64,000 nt of DNA from JBBQZO01 sp038207625 (GCA_038207625.1 JBBQZO010000028.1:19933-83932); one strand, 5' to 3'; shown: positions 42,331-54,847, counted from the stretch's first letter. Program-made: numbers and translations. The notes: a model not told the origin generated them from the letters alone.

Positions 42331-45300
42331 AAGGCTTTAATCTGTCGCGCTGGGCGCTCGAACACATACCGCTGACGCGTTACCTGATGGCCGCGCTGCT
42401 GCTGGGCGGCATCATCAGCTATGGCAGTCTCGGTCAGGACGAAGACCCGCCGTTCACTTTCCGCGCGATGGTGGTGCGCGCCAACTGGCCGGGCGCCACG
42501 GCGCTGCAGATGGCCGAGCAGGTCACCGACAAGCTTGAGCGCAAATTGCAGGAAACGCCGAATATCGACAAGATCCGCAGCTACTCCAAGCCGGGCGAGA
42601 CCTTGATCATTTTGCAGTTGCGCGAATCGACACCGCCCAAGGACACCACGGCCGCCTGGTACCAGGTGCGCAAGAAGATCGGCGACATCCGCGGCACCTT
42701 GCCGCCGGGCGTGCAGGGGCCGTACTTCAACGATGAATTCGGCGACACGTACGGCTCGATTTTCGCGCTGTCGGGCGACGGCTTCACCTATGCCGAAATG
42801 AAGGACTACGCCGACTTCGTGCGCCAGCAGCTGCTGCATGTGCCGCTGGTGGCCAAGGTCGAGCTGTTCGGTGTGCAAGACGAGAAGATCAACATCGAGT
42901 TCTCGCACAAGAAGTTTGCCCAGCTGGGCATTCCGTTCGAGGCCATCGTCAATCAGATCGCCACCCAGAACTCGGTCGAGTCGACCGGCGTGCTGGTGAC
43001 GCCGACCGACAACTTGCAGGTGCGCGTGACGGGCGCGCTGAAAACGGTCAAGGACCTGGAAGAACTTGAGCTGCGCGCCGGCAATACCACTTTCCGTCTG
43101 GGCGACTTCGCCACCGTCAAGCGTGAATATAAAGACCCGCCGCAGGACAAGATGCGCTTTAACGGCAAGGAAGTGATCGGCCTGGGCATCTCGATGGAAA
43201 AGGGCGGCAACATCATCGAGATGGGCAAGCACCTTGCCAGCACCGTGGGCGAGATCAAATCGAAGCTGCCGGTCGGCATCGAGCTCGAACGTGTGTCCGA
43301 TCAGCCGCGCGCCGTCACCGAGTCGGTTGGCGAATTCATTCACACGCTGATCGAAGCGGTGCTGATCGTGCTGGCGGTCAGTTTTCTGGCGCTCGGTTTG
43401 CACACCAAGCCGCTGCGCATCGATGCCCGGCCCGGCCTGGTGGTGGCGCTGACGATCCCGCTGGTGTTGGCAATCACCTTCCTGTTCATGCGCATCCTCG
43501 AGATCGACCTGCACAAGATTTCGCTGGGCGCCTTGATCATCGCGCTGGGTCTGCTGGTCGACGACGCCATCATTGCCGTCGAAATGATGGTGCGCAAGAT
43601 GGAGGAGGGCTTGTCGCGCTTTGACGCGGCCACCTTCGCCTACACGTCCACCGCCATGCCGATGCTGACCGGCACCTTGATCACGGCGGCGGGCTTTCTG
43701 CCGATTGGCCTGGCCAAATCGGCCGCCGGCGAATACACGTTCTCGATGTTTTCGGTCAACGCGCTGGCGCTGATCATTTCGTGGGTGGTTGCGGTGGTGT
43801 TCACGCCCTATATCGGTTACCTGCTGCTCAAGGTCAAGCCGCACGCGGCCGGCGAGCACGGGCACGAATTGTTCGACACGCCCGGCTTTCGCCGTTTCCG
43901 CTCGGTGGTGAACTGGTGTGTCGAATGGAGCAAGACCACCATCGTGCTCAGTCTGGCGGTGTTCGGCCTGGGCGTGTTCGGCTTCAAGTTCATCGAGAAG
44001 CAGTTCTTCCCCGATTCGAGCCGGCCGGAGTTGATGGTCGAACTGTGGCTGCCGGAAGGGTCGACCTTCGCGGCGACCGAGGCGCAGGCCAAGAAGTTCG
44101 AGGCCTTCATCCGCAAGCAAGCCAATGTGGAAAGCGTGACCAGCTACGTGGGCACCGGCAGTCCGCGCTTCTACCTGCCGCTCGACCAGATATTCCCGCA
44201 GACGAACGTGTCGCAGATCGTCGTGCTGCCGAAAGACCTGGCCAGCCGGGAAGGCTTGCGCCAGAAGATCATCGCCGTGTTCAAGAATGATTTCCCGGAA
44301 GTGCGCGGACGCGTGAAGATGCTGCCCAACGGCCCGCCGGTGCCGTATCCGGTGCAGTTCCGCGTCTCCGGTCCCGATTCTGGCAAGGTGCGTGTCATCG
44401 CCGACCAGGTCAAGGACGTCATGCGCGCCAATCCGAACACGATCGGCGTGAACGACAACTGGAACGAGTCGGTCAAGGTGCTGCGTCTGGATCTGGATCA
44501 GGACAAATTGCGCGCGCTGGGCGTCACCTCGCAAACGGTGATGCGCGCGGCCAATACGATCTTGTCGGGCACGCCGATCGGCCAGTTCCGAGAAGACAAC
44601 AAGCTGATCGACATCGTCATGCGCCAGCCAGTCGAAGAGCGCTCGACCATCGCGGTGCTCAACGACACCAACATTCCGACCGCGTCGGGCAAGTCGGTGA
44701 CGATCTCGCAAATTGCGCGCGCCCATTTTGTGTGGGAGCCGGGCGTGGTCTGGCGCGAGGGGCGCGAATGGGCCGTCACGGTGCAGTCCGACGTGGCCGA
44801 CGGCATCCAGGGCCCGACCGTGTCGACCCAGGTGGGCGAGAAGCTGACGTCGATGCGCGCCGCCTTGCCGGCCGGCTACCAGATCGTGCTGGCCGGCGCC
44901 GCCGCCGACAGCAAAGCCGCCGAGGCCTCGATTTCGGCCAACGTGCCGCTGGTGATTTTTATTGTGTTCACACTGCTGATGCTGCAACTGCAAAGCTTCT
45001 CGCGTTCGCTGCTGGTGTTCCTGACCGGGCCGCTTGGTGTGGCCGGCGCGGCGATGGCTTTGTTGATTTTGCATCGTCCGTTTGGCTTCGTTGCCAATCT
45101 GGGTGTGATCGCGCTGTTTGGCATGATCATCCGCAATTCGATCATCCTGGTCGACCAGATCGAGCAGGACATTGCCAAGGGCGCCGAGCCATGGGATGCG
45201 ATCGTCGAGTCGGCTGTGCGCCGTTGCCGTCCGATCGTGCTCACCGCCGCCGCTGCCGCGCTGGCGATGATTCCGCTGTCGCGCTCGGTGTTCTGGGGGC

Positions 45301-45446
45301 CGATGGCGGTGGCGATCATGGGTGGTTTGGTGGTGGCGACGGCCTTGACGCTGCTATTTCTGCCGGCCTTGTATGCGGCCTGGTTCCGCGTCAAGAAGCC
45401 GCAAGGTGCCGGCAAGGCGCTGCCTGTCCCTGCCGCGCCGCACTGA
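42327..45446 (+). CDS. RND efflux inner-membrane transporter
   Basis: 1039 residues, the full AcrB-like size with twelve expected TM helices and two large periplasmic loops. TM4 holds the proton-relay acid pair in LLVDDAIIAVEMM; the second half has FGMIIRNSIILVDQIE. It exports small hydrophobic compounds by proton antiport; specificity cannot be read. ATG overlaps the adaptor stop (ATGA). No outer-membrane channel gene or local regulator is present, so it probably recruits a TolC-type channel from elsewhere. Confidence 0.93.
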   Translation: MKGFNLSRWALEHIPLTRYLMAALLLGGIISYGSLGQDEDPPFTFRAMVVRANWPGATALQMAEQVTDKLERKLQETPNIDKIRSYSKPGETLIILQLRESTPPKDTTAAWYQVRKKIGDIRGTLPPGVQGPYFNDEFGDTYGSIFALSGDGFTYAEMKDYADFVRQQLLHVPLVAKVELFGVQDEKINIEFSHKKFAQLGIPFEAIVNQIATQNSVESTGVLVTPTDNLQVRVTGALKTVKDLEELELRAGNTTFRLGDFATVKREYKDPPQDKMRFNGKEVIGLGISMEKGGNIIEMGKHLASTVGEIKSKLPVGIELERVSDQPRAVTESVGEFIHTLIEAVLIVLAVSFLALGLHTKPLRIDARPGLVVALTIPLVLAITFLFMRILEIDLHKISLGALIIALGLLVDDAIIAVEMMVRKMEEGLSRFDAATFAYTSTAMPMLTGTLITAAGFLPIGLAKSAAGEYTFSMFSVNALALIISWVVAVVFTPYIGYLLLKVKPHAAGEHGHELFDTPGFRRFRSVVNWCVEWSKTTIVLSLAVFGLGVFGFKFIEKQFFPDSSRPELMVELWLPEGSTFAATEAQAKKFEAFIRKQANVESVTSYVGTGSPRFYLPLDQIFPQTNVSQIVVLPKDLASREGLRQKIIAVFKNDFPEVRGRVKMLPNGPPVPYPVQFRVSGPDSGKVRVIADQVKDVMRANPNTIGVNDNWNESVKVLRLDLDQDKLRALGVTSQTVMRAANTILSGTPIGQFREDNKLIDIVMRQPVEERSTIAVLNDTNIPTASGKSVTISQIARAHFVWEPGVVWREGREWAVTVQSDVADGIQGPTVSTQVGEKLTSMRAALPAGYQIVLAGAAADSKAAEASISANVPLVIFIVFTLLMLQLQSFSRSLLVFLTGPLGVAGAAMALLILHRPFGFVANLGVIALFGMIIRNSIILVDQIEQDIAKGAEPWDAIVESAVRRCRPIVLTAAAAALAMIPLSRSVFWGPMAVAIMGGLVVATALTLLFLPALYAAWFRVKKPQGAGKALPVPAAPH

Positions 45447-45694
45447 GAATGCGCCGGGCAAAGCGGAGCGCAAACGGTCCGCTTTGCCCGCCCCGGGGCG
45501 GGACGTTAAAAAACGTCCTACCATGTTAGGAAATCCAGTAAAATACCGGGTTGAAGTTGTTAGCCCCTAACAAAGGCAGTGCAGGGCGGCCGGTTTCATC
45601 GTCGGGCGCCCTTTGCTTTTGGTAGTGGCCGGCGAGGCGCATACCGATCTGTTCCCTCAAGAAGTGACTGGGGGAAAGTCAGGTGCAAATTCCC
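45447..45694. other. Palindrome-rich spacer before tRNA-Leu
   Basis: Holds a perfect 12-bp stem GGGCAAAGCGGA / TCCGCTTTGCCC (45457-45468, 45479-45490) without a T run, then GGACGTT-A4-AACGTCC, GTTAG-CCC-CTAAC, and an AAAGG/GGGCG...CGCCC/TTT hairpin with T-rich end at 45572-45620. The first may end RND transcription; the last resembles a terminator. No gene seen. Confidence 0.5.
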
Positions 45695-45781
45695 GCGAGG
45701 ATGGCGAAATTGGTAGACGCACCAGGTTTAGGTCCTGACGCCAGCAATGGTGTGGGGGTTCGAGTCCCCCTCCTCGCACCA
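45695..45781 (+). tRNA. tRNA-Leu (anticodon UAG)
   Basis: 87 nt with class II long variable arm and encoded CCA. Acceptor GCGAGGA pairs with TCCTCGC; the anticodon loop is TTTAGGT. It stands 34 bp before tig. Confidence 0.95.
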
Positions 45782-45815
45782 CAGAATTCTTTATCTTTTT
45801 TTGGACGATTTTTAC

Positions 45816-47159
45816 ATGGCAACTGCAGTCGAAACCTTAGGCAAACTCGAACGTCGCATGACGATCTCTTTACCGCTGACTGACGTCCGTACGGAAGTCG
45901 AAAAGCGCTTGAAAGCCCAGGCCAAGTCGGCCAAGGCGCCGGGCTTTCGCCCAGGTAAAGTTCCAATGAAAATGGTGGCGGCCCAATACGGCTACCAGAT
46001 CGAATCGGACGTGTTGAACGACAAAGTCGGTCGCGCTTTCGCCGACGCCGCAAACGAAAACAATTTGCGCGTTGCCGGTTATCCAAAAATCGAACCAAAG
46101 CAAGACACGGCTGAAGGCGAACTGACCTTCGACGCCACGTTCGAAGTCTACCCGGACGTCGTCATTGGCGAACTGTCCGGCGTGGAAATCGAAACGGTCA
46201 AGGCCGAAGTGTCGGCTGCTGAAATCGACAAAACCATCGACATCCTGCGCAAGCAGCGCGTGCACTACCACGCCAAAGGCGTCGCTGGTGAACACGGCGA
46301 CGGCGGTGCGGATCTGTCGGCCCAAAGCGGCGACCGCGTCACCGTCGACTTCGTCGGCGCGATCGACGGCGTTGAATTCCCAGGCGGCAAAGCGGACGAC
46401 TACGCTTTCGTGCTGGGCGAAGGACGCATGCTGCCAGAATTTGAAGCGGCGACGACGGGTCTGAAAGTGGGCGAAGCAAAAACCTTCCCACTGTCGTTCC
46501 CAGAGGACTACCACGGCAAGGATGTGGCCGGCAAAACGGCTGAATTCACCATCACGCTCAAGCAACTTGAGTGGGCGCATCTGCCGGAAGTGGACGCTGA
46601 GTTCGCTAAATCGCTGGGCGTGGACGATGGCGACATCACCAAAATGCGCGACGATATCAAGGTCAATCTGGAGCGCGAAGTCGCTGGCCGTGTCAAGGCA
46701 CGCAACAAGGAAGCGGTCATGGACGCGCTGGTCAAAGTGACCGACCTGGAAGTGCCGAAAGTGCTGATCGCGCAAGACACCGAGCGTCTGGCCGAAATGA
46801 CCCGTCAAGACATGGCCCAACGCGGCATGAACGTCAAGGACATGCCTTTCCCACCGGAGTTGTTCGCTGCCAAAGCGGAACGCCGCGTGCGTCTGGGCCT
46901 GATCCTGTCGCAACTGGTTGGCGACAACAAATTGCAAGCGACGGCCGAACAAGTCAAAGCGCAGATCGAAGATTTCGCGCAAAGTTACGAAGACCCGCGT
47001 GAAGTGCTCAAGTACTACTACGCCGATCGTCGTCGCCTGGCTGAAGTCGAAGCCCTTGTATTAGAAGAAAACGTCGTTAACTATGTGCTTGGCAAGTCGA
47101 GCGTGACCGCGAAATCGGTAGCCTTCGACGAATTGATGGGCGCTAACGCACAAGCTTAA
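45816..47159 (+). CDS. tig: Trigger factor
   Basis: 447 residues: N-terminal ribosome-binding domain with the signature GFRPGKVPMKM (about 43-53), FKBP-type PPIase domain (about 160-250), C-terminal chaperone arms. It binds nascent chains at the ribosome exit. ATG at 45816 starts MATAVETLGKLERR; an upstream extension runs back into the tRNA. clpP follows 33 bp after the stop. Confidence 0.96.
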   Translation: MATAVETLGKLERRMTISLPLTDVRTEVEKRLKAQAKSAKAPGFRPGKVPMKMVAAQYGYQIESDVLNDKVGRAFADAANENNLRVAGYPKIEPKQDTAEGELTFDATFEVYPDVVIGELSGVEIETVKAEVSAAEIDKTIDILRKQRVHYHAKGVAGEHGDGGADLSAQSGDRVTVDFVGAIDGVEFPGGKADDYAFVLGEGRMLPEFEAATTGLKVGEAKTFPLSFPEDYHGKDVAGKTAEFTITLKQLEWAHLPEVDAEFAKSLGVDDGDITKMRDDIKVNLEREVAGRVKARNKEAVMDALVKVTDLEVPKVLIAQDTERLAEMTRQDMAQRGMNVKDMPFPPELFAAKAERRVRLGLILSQLVGDNKLQATAEQVKAQIEDFAQSYEDPREVLKYYYADRRRLAEVEALVLEENVVNYVLGKSSVTAKSVAFDELMGANAQA

Positions 47160-47192
47160 GCGTTTCGCTTGAGCTCTTCACAAGGAAAGAAC

Positions 47193-47819
47193 ATGACAGG
47201 CATGATGCATAATCCGGCATTGGACACGCAATCCCTCGGCCTGGTGCCGATGGTGGTTGAGCAGAGCGGCCGCGGCGAGCGCGCCTATGATATTTATTCG
47301 CGCCTGCTGAAAGAGCGCGTCATTTTCATGGTCGGGCCTGTCAACGACCACATGGCCAACCTGATCGTCGCCCAGTTGCTGTTCTTGGAAAGCGAAAATC
47401 CGGACAAGGATATTTCGCTGTACATCAACTCGCCGGGTGGTTCGGTGTCGGCCGGTATGGCGATCTTCGATACGATGCAGTTCATCAAGCCGGACGTGTC
47501 GACGCTGTGCACCGGGATGGCGGCCTCGATGGGCGCCTTCCTGCTGGCCGCTGGCGCGAAAGGCAAGCGTTTCTCGCTGCCTAACTCGCGCATCATGATT
47601 CACCAGCCGTCCGGTGGTTCGCAAGGTCAGGCGTCCGACATCGAAATCCAGGCCAAGGAAATCCTTTACCTGCGTGAACGTCTGAACAAGATTCTTGCCG
47701 ATAACACCGGCAAGTCGACCGAACAGATCGCCAAGGACACCGACCGCGACCGTTTCATGTCGGCCGACGAAGCGGCGGACTATGGTCTGATCGACAAAGT
47801 ATTGACCACACGCGCTTGA
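47193..47819 (+). CDS. clpP: ATP-dependent Clp protease proteolytic subunit
   Basis: 208 residues. The catalytic triad is Ser112 (GMAASMGAF), His137 (IMIHQP) and Asp186 (DTDRDRF), in register with E. coli ClpP. It forms the tetradecameric chamber used by ClpX. AAGGAAAG lies before ATG 47193. A terminator follows before clpX. Confidence 0.97.
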   Translation: MTGMMHNPALDTQSLGLVPMVVEQSGRGERAYDIYSRLLKERVIFMVGPVNDHMANLIVAQLLFLESENPDKDISLYINSPGGSVSAGMAIFDTMQFIKPDVSTLCTGMAASMGAFLLAAGAKGKRFSLPNSRIMIHQPSGGSQGQASDIEIQAKEILYLRERLNKILADNTGKSTEQIAKDTDRDRFMSADEAADYGLIDKVLTTRA

Positions 47820-47845
47820 TGGTTTCATCACGTCTTTGCTGAAAA

Positions 47846-47887
47846 AAACGCCCGGACGTTGAAACGTACGGGCGTTTCGTTTTTATT
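47846..47887 (+). terminator. Terminator between clpP and clpX
   Basis: AAACGCCCG (47846-47854) pairs with CGGGCGTTT (47869-47877) with further inner pairing, followed by a T run. Confidence 0.85.
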
Positions 47888-47973
47888 TCGGGTAGCATGG
47901 AAGCTGCGCGCAAGCGTAGCCATGCGTTCTCGAGCGGCATTATCCTTCATGCAATCCCAACTACATCAGCCCC

Positions 47974-49242
47974 ATGTCAGACAAAAAATCCTCTAGCGGC
48001 GAAAAATTACTGTATTGCTCGTTCTGCGGCAAGAGTCAGCACGAGGTGAAAAAACTCATCGCCGGCCCGTCCGTGTTCATCTGCGATGAATGCATCGACC
48101 TGTGCAACGACATCATCCGCGACGAAACGTCGGCGGTCGAAGCGGTCGGCGGCGCCAAGTCCGACCTGCCGACCCCGCAGGAAATCGCCGAGCTGTTGAA
48201 CCAGTACGTGATCGGCCAGCAAACGGCCAAGCGCATCTTGTCGGTGGCGGTGTACAACCACTACAAGCGTTTGAAACATCTGGGCAAGAAGGACGACATC
48301 GAACTGGCCAAGAGCAACATCTTGCTGGTCGGTCCTACCGGCTCGGGCAAGACGCTGCTGGCGCAGACGCTGGCGCGCATGCTCAACGTGCCGTTCGTGA
48401 TCGCCGACGCGACGACGCTGACCGAAGCCGGTTACGTGGGCGAGGACGTCGAGAACATCATCCAGAAGCTGCTGCAAAGCTGCAACTACGAAGTGGAAAA
48501 AGCCCAGCGCGGCATCGTCTACATCGACGAGATCGACAAGATTTCGCGCAAGTCCGACAATCCGTCGATCACCCGCGACGTGTCCGGTGAAGGCGTGCAG
48601 CAGGCGCTGTTGAAGCTCATCGAGGGCACCATGGCGTCGGTGCCGCCACAGGGCGGGCGCAAGCATCCTAACCAGGACTTTGTGCAGATCGACACCACCA
48701 ACATCATGTTCATCTGTGGTGGTGCGTTTGACGGCCTGGCCAAGATCATCTCGAACCGCTCGGAAAAGAGCGGCATCGGTTTCTCGGCCTCGGTCAAGAG
48801 CAAGACCCAGCGCGCCGCCAGCGAAGTGCTGATGGAAGCGGAGCCGGAAGATCTGATCAAATTCGGCCTCATTCCCGAGTTGGTCGGCCGTCTGCCGGTG
48901 GTGGCGACCTTGAGCGAACTGACCGAAGAAGCTTTGATTCAGATTTTGATCGAGCCGAAAAATGCCTTGATTAAGCAATATTCAAAATTGCTTGAAATGG
49001 AAGGCGCCGAACTGGAAATTCGTCCGGCCGCTCTGCATGCGATTGCGAAAAAAGCACTGGCCCGGAAAACCGGCGCGCGCGGCTTGCGTTCGATTCTGGA
49101 ACACGCTTTGCTTGACGTAATGTATGAATTGCCGAACCAACAGAACGTGATCAAAGTGGTCATTGATGAAAGCACGATCACGAACGGCGCGAAACCGTTG
49201 TTGATTTATAGCGAAACCGCGAAAGCTTCCGGGGAAAATTGA
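47974..49242 (+). CDS. clpX: Clp protease ATP-binding unfoldase ClpX
   Basis: 422 residues: N-terminal C4 zinc-binding domain (CSFC then CDEC), AAA+ domain with Walker A GPTGSGKT, Walker B VYIDEIDK, pore loop AGYVGED, RKH loop GGRKHPNQ, and the ClpP-docking IGF loop (KSGIGFSAS). It unfolds tagged substrates into ClpP. It sits behind its own terminator-separated unit, though in the usual clpP-clpX order. Confidence 0.97.
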   Translation: MSDKKSSSGEKLLYCSFCGKSQHEVKKLIAGPSVFICDECIDLCNDIIRDETSAVEAVGGAKSDLPTPQEIAELLNQYVIGQQTAKRILSVAVYNHYKRLKHLGKKDDIELAKSNILLVGPTGSGKTLLAQTLARMLNVPFVIADATTLTEAGYVGEDVENIIQKLLQSCNYEVEKAQRGIVYIDEIDKISRKSDNPSITRDVSGEGVQQALLKLIEGTMASVPPQGGRKHPNQDFVQIDTTNIMFICGGAFDGLAKIISNRSEKSGIGFSASVKSKTQRAASEVLMEAEPEDLIKFGLIPELVGRLPVVATLSELTEEALIQILIEPKNALIKQYSKLLEMEGAELEIRPAALHAIAKKALARKTGARGLRSILEHALLDVMYELPNQQNVIKVVIDESTITNGAKPLLIYSETAKASGEN

Positions 49243-49333
49243 TCATTGTCCCGGCTCGGGGCTAGAAAAGGGTTTGATTCCCCATTCCGAGACGGTACAA
49301 TTTAAATCAATAAGAGATCCCGGGCTTCACTCG

Positions 49334-49373
49334 AAAAGCCACTCGCGGCCCCGGCTGCGCAGTGGCTTTTTTA
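49334..49373 (+). terminator. Terminator after clpX
   Basis: AAAAGCCACT (49334-49343) and AGTGGCTTTT (49361-49370) form a perfect stem with a T run. Confidence 0.92.
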
Positions 49374-49382
49374 TTGAATGAT

Positions 49383-49409
49383 TTGAAATCTTTTGGAGCA
49401 CCCGGTTAT
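49383..49409 (+). promoter_or_regulatory. Weak candidate heat-shock (sigma32) promoter for lon
   Basis: TTGAAA (49383-49388), 12-bp spacer, CCCGGTTAT (49401-49409). It partly matches the CTTGAAA / CCCCATNTA pattern; lon is a known sigma32 target in other proteobacteria. Confidence 0.25.
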
Positions 49410-49521
49410 ATTCTTTTCAAGTGCATGTGTTTCAATTACTTGTAGAAATATTTTTTCATGCCGGTCTTGTGTTTCGGCTGCGAAGTCCAACATCGTAAAC
49501 ACGCTTTCTATAAGGTACGCC

Positions 49522-51933
<2,412 letters not shown>

Positions 51934-51968
51934 CGTCAAACGCCCGTCGCCGGGCATCAGCATCAACA

Positions 51969-51998
51969 ACAAGCGCCCATGTGGCGCTTGTTTTTTTT
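51969..51998 (+). terminator. Terminator after lon
   Basis: ACAAGCGCC (51969-51977) pairs with GGCGCTTGT (51983-51991), followed by eight T. Confidence 0.93.
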
Positions 51999-52071
51999 GG
52001 TGCGTCGCGATACGCCGTCGCGCACGGGATTTGCGCGCGCTGCGAAAGTTGGGCGGGCCGGCCCAAAGCGC

Positions 52072-52100
52072 TTGACACAAAAGTTGGTGGCTTGTTTAAT
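52072..52100 (+). promoter_or_regulatory. Sigma70 promoter of hupB
   Basis: Perfect TTGACA (52072-52077), 17-bp spacer, TTTAAT (52095-52100), 91 bp before the start. Confidence 0.65.
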
Positions 52101-52191
52101 ACGCCTGCGGATTTTTTTCCGCGGCAACCAGTATTGCGAACAACAACAATGACGCTCATGAGGCGCCATCAATCTTTGGACGGGGACGCTA

Positions 52192-52464
52192 GTGAACAAG
52201 ACTGAATTGATCGATCATATTGCCACCACCGCAGATATCTCCAAGGCGGCGGCGACGCGTGCGCTGGACGCCATGATCGGTGCGGTAACGACGACCTTGA
52301 AAAATAACGACAGCGTGACCCTGGTCGGCTTCGGCACCTTCTCGGTCGGTGAGCGCGCCGCGCGCACGGGACGCAATCCGCGCACCAAGGAAGCGATCGA
52401 AATTGCGGCGGCAAAGGTTCCGAAATTTAAAGCTGGCAAAGCGCTCAAAGATGCAGTAAACTAA
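52192..52464 (+). CDS. hupB: DNA-binding protein HU-beta
   Basis: 90 residues, HU fold with the DNA-arm motif GRNPRT and C-terminal KFKAGKALKDAVN. A nucleoid protein that bends DNA. The start is GTG (52192). A TTCGGTGT/ACACCGGAA hairpin (about 52468-52493) follows without a clear T run, before the tRNAs. Confidence 0.96.
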   Translation: MNKTELIDHIATTADISKAAATRALDAMIGAVTTTLKNNDSVTLVGFGTFSVGERAARTGRNPRTKEAIEIAAAKVPKFKAGKALKDAVN

Positions 52465-52531
52465 TGTCCTTCGGTGTGGTGACAAACACCGGAACTATTT
52501 GATTGACCCAGTAGGTAAGTATGTCTACTTC

Positions 52532-52607
52532 GGGGGTTTAGCTCAGTTGGTAGAGCGGCGCCCTTACAAGGCGTAGGTCGGGAGTTCGAGCCTCTCAGCC
52601 CCTACCA
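52532..52607 (+). tRNA. tRNA-Val (anticodon UAC)
   Basis: 76 nt with encoded CCA; D stem GCTC/GAGC; anticodon loop CTTACAA. Confidence 0.95.
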
Positions 52608-52635
52608 GTCAGATAGGCAGTGCAAAGTGTTTTGA

Positions 52636-52712
<77 letters not shown>

Positions 52713-52732
52713 ACAATTCACGCAGTAAATTA

Positions 52733-52809
<77 letters not shown>

Positions 52810-52817
52810 GAACAAGG

Positions 52818-52845
52818 AAAGGCGAACGAGAGTTCGCCTTTTTTT
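52818..52845 (+). terminator. Terminator after the tRNA cluster
   Basis: AAAGGCGAAC (52818-52827) and GTTCGCCTTT (52832-52841) with a seven-T tail. Confidence 0.94.
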
Positions 52846-52891
52846 ATATGTGCAAGTTAATCGCAATCTATCAACATCGAATTGGCAGACC

Positions 52892-54826
52892 ATGTTTGAA
52901 TTTATTCGCACCCACCAACGCTTGATGCAAATTATCCTGATGTTGCTGATCGTGCCGTCGTTCCTGTTCGTCGGTGTCAGCGGCTACAAGAGCTTCGGCG
53001 ACGACGCCAACACGGTAGCGAAGGTGGCCGGCCAGTCCGTCACCCAGCAAGAGTGGGAAGCGGCGCAACGCGCGCGCATGGATCGCATGCGTCAAACCTT
53101 CGGCGCCCAGTTCGATCCGAAAGTGTTCGATACGCCGGAAACCAAACGCATCGTGCTCGAACAGCTGATCGCCGAGCGCGCGCTGTCGGCCGAAATCACG
53201 CACGAGCATCTGACGGTGAGTGACGCGGCACTGCAAGAAGAGCTGATGAAGGTCGAGAGCCTCAGAAAGCCCGACGGCAGCTTCGATATTGAGCAGTACA
53301 AATTGCTGCTGCAAGCGCAGGGCATGACCGCCGACATGTACGATGCACGCCAGCGCCACGACCTGGCCCAGCAGCAGCTGACCGGCGCGATCCAGGCCAG
53401 TGCCTTCATGCCGCGCAGCGTCGCCAATCAGCTCGCTGATTTCAACTCGCAAGAGCGCGAAGTGCAGGAACTGGTGTTCCCGGTGGCCGATTTCATGGCC
53501 CAAGTCAAACTGACCGACGCAATGGTCAAGGCTTTCTACGACAAGAACGCCGACAAGTTCCAGATTCCCGAGCAGGTCAAGGTTGAATACGTTGTCTTCA
53601 ACAGCGCCGCCGTCGAAAGCCAGGTCACGGTCAGCGACGCCGAAGTGGCCAGTTTTTACACCCAGAATCAGAAACGTTTCACGGCCGCTGAACAGCGCCG
53701 CGCCAGCCATATCCTGATCAACGCGAAAAAAGACGCGTCGTCGGCCGACAAGGCCGCCGCCAAGGCCAAGGCCGAAGCGATCCTGGCGCAACTGCGCAAG
53801 GCACCAGGCGAGTTCGCCAAAGTGGCCAAGGCCCAGTCGCAAGATCCGGCATCGGCCGAGTTGGGTGGCGATCTGGATGTGATCGAAAAGGGCGCGCTGC
53901 CAAAACCGGTCGAAGACGCGATCTTTAGCCTCAAGCAAGGCGAGATCAGCGATGTCGTCGCCTCCGACTTCGGTTACCACATCATCACCGTGACGTCGCT
54001 GAAACCGGCGACCATCAAGTCGCTTGACGACGTCAAGGGCGAAATCACGGCCGAGCTGAAAAAGCAGAAGTCCTCCAAGCTGTATTCGGAGCAGGCCGAG
54101 ATGTTCACCAATACCGTGTACGAGCAATCGGACAGCCTGAAACCGGTCGCCGACAAGCTCAAGCTGAAGGTCGAAACGGTCAGCAATCTGGCCCGCGCAC
54201 CGCAGCCAGCACTGGGTGACACGCCGTTTAACAACGCCAAGTTCCTCAAGGCAGTGTTCAGTGACGACGCCTTGAAAAATAAACGCAATACCGAAGCGGT
54301 CGACGTCGGTGCCAGCACCCTGATCGCCGGCCGTGTGGTCGAGTTCAAACCTGCTACCAAGCGTCCGCTGGCCGAAGTTGATGCGCAGATTCGTCAGCGC
54401 GTTACCCTCGACGAAGCGGCCAAACTGGCCAAGCTGGCCGGTGAAGCGAAGCTGACCGCCGCCAAGGCATCGGGCGACGCGGCAGGTTTCGGCGAAGCCA
54501 AGGTCGTGGCGCGCAGCAAGCCTGGAAGCATGGGCGTCAATGCCGCGACGGCCGTGTTGAAAGCCGATGTCAGCAAGCTGCCAGCCTACGTTGGTGTTGA
54601 ACTGGGCGGCCAAGGCTATGCCGTGTACCGGATTGGCAAAGTGAGCCAGCCAGCACAGGTCGATGCAACCGCACGCAGTGCGTTCCAGCAGCAGGTCGGC
54701 AATGCCGTGGCCCAGCAGGAAATGTATGGCTACCTGGAGGCGCTCAAGCACAAGGCCAAGGCGAAGGTGCTGGCCCATATCGACGTTGCTACCAGCGACG
54801 CAAAATCGGCGACCGACGCCAACTAA
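52892..54826 (+). CDS. ppiD: Periplasmic folding chaperone/PPIase PpiD
   Basis: 644 residues: a short cytoplasmic start, one TM anchor (about 12-30), SurA-like N-domain, a central parvulin domain (RRASHILINAKKD to SDFGYHIITV, about 265-370) and a C-terminal region. It helps proteins emerging from the Sec channel. ATG 52892; the open frame back to 52736 crosses tRNA-Asp copy 2 and is not coding. Confidence 0.95.
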   Translation: MFEFIRTHQRLMQIILMLLIVPSFLFVGVSGYKSFGDDANTVAKVAGQSVTQQEWEAAQRARMDRMRQTFGAQFDPKVFDTPETKRIVLEQLIAERALSAEITHEHLTVSDAALQEELMKVESLRKPDGSFDIEQYKLLLQAQGMTADMYDARQRHDLAQQQLTGAIQASAFMPRSVANQLADFNSQEREVQELVFPVADFMAQVKLTDAMVKAFYDKNADKFQIPEQVKVEYVVFNSAAVESQVTVSDAEVASFYTQNQKRFTAAEQRRASHILINAKKDASSADKAAAKAKAEAILAQLRKAPGEFAKVAKAQSQDPASAELGGDLDVIEKGALPKPVEDAIFSLKQGEISDVVASDFGYHIITVTSLKPATIKSLDDVKGEITAELKKQKSSKLYSEQAEMFTNTVYEQSDSLKPVADKLKLKVETVSNLARAPQPALGDTPFNNAKFLKAVFSDDALKNKRNTEAVDVGASTLIAGRVVEFKPATKRPLAEVDAQIRQRVTLDEAAKLAKLAGEAKLTAAKASGDAAGFGEAKVVARSKPGSMGVNAATAVLKADVSKLPAYVGVELGGQGYAVYRIGKVSQPAQVDATARSAFQQQVGNAVAQQEMYGYLEALKHKAKAKVLAHIDVATSDAKSATDAN

Positions 54827-54847
54827 ACCTGGCGTTTGCTGTATAAG

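Noticed and set aside
42201..45074. 957-codon open frame on the minus strand opposite the RND transporter
   Set aside because: Shadow of the high-GC pump gene: composition is His/Arg/Gln-rich with no domain, while the plus strand codes a full RND protein.
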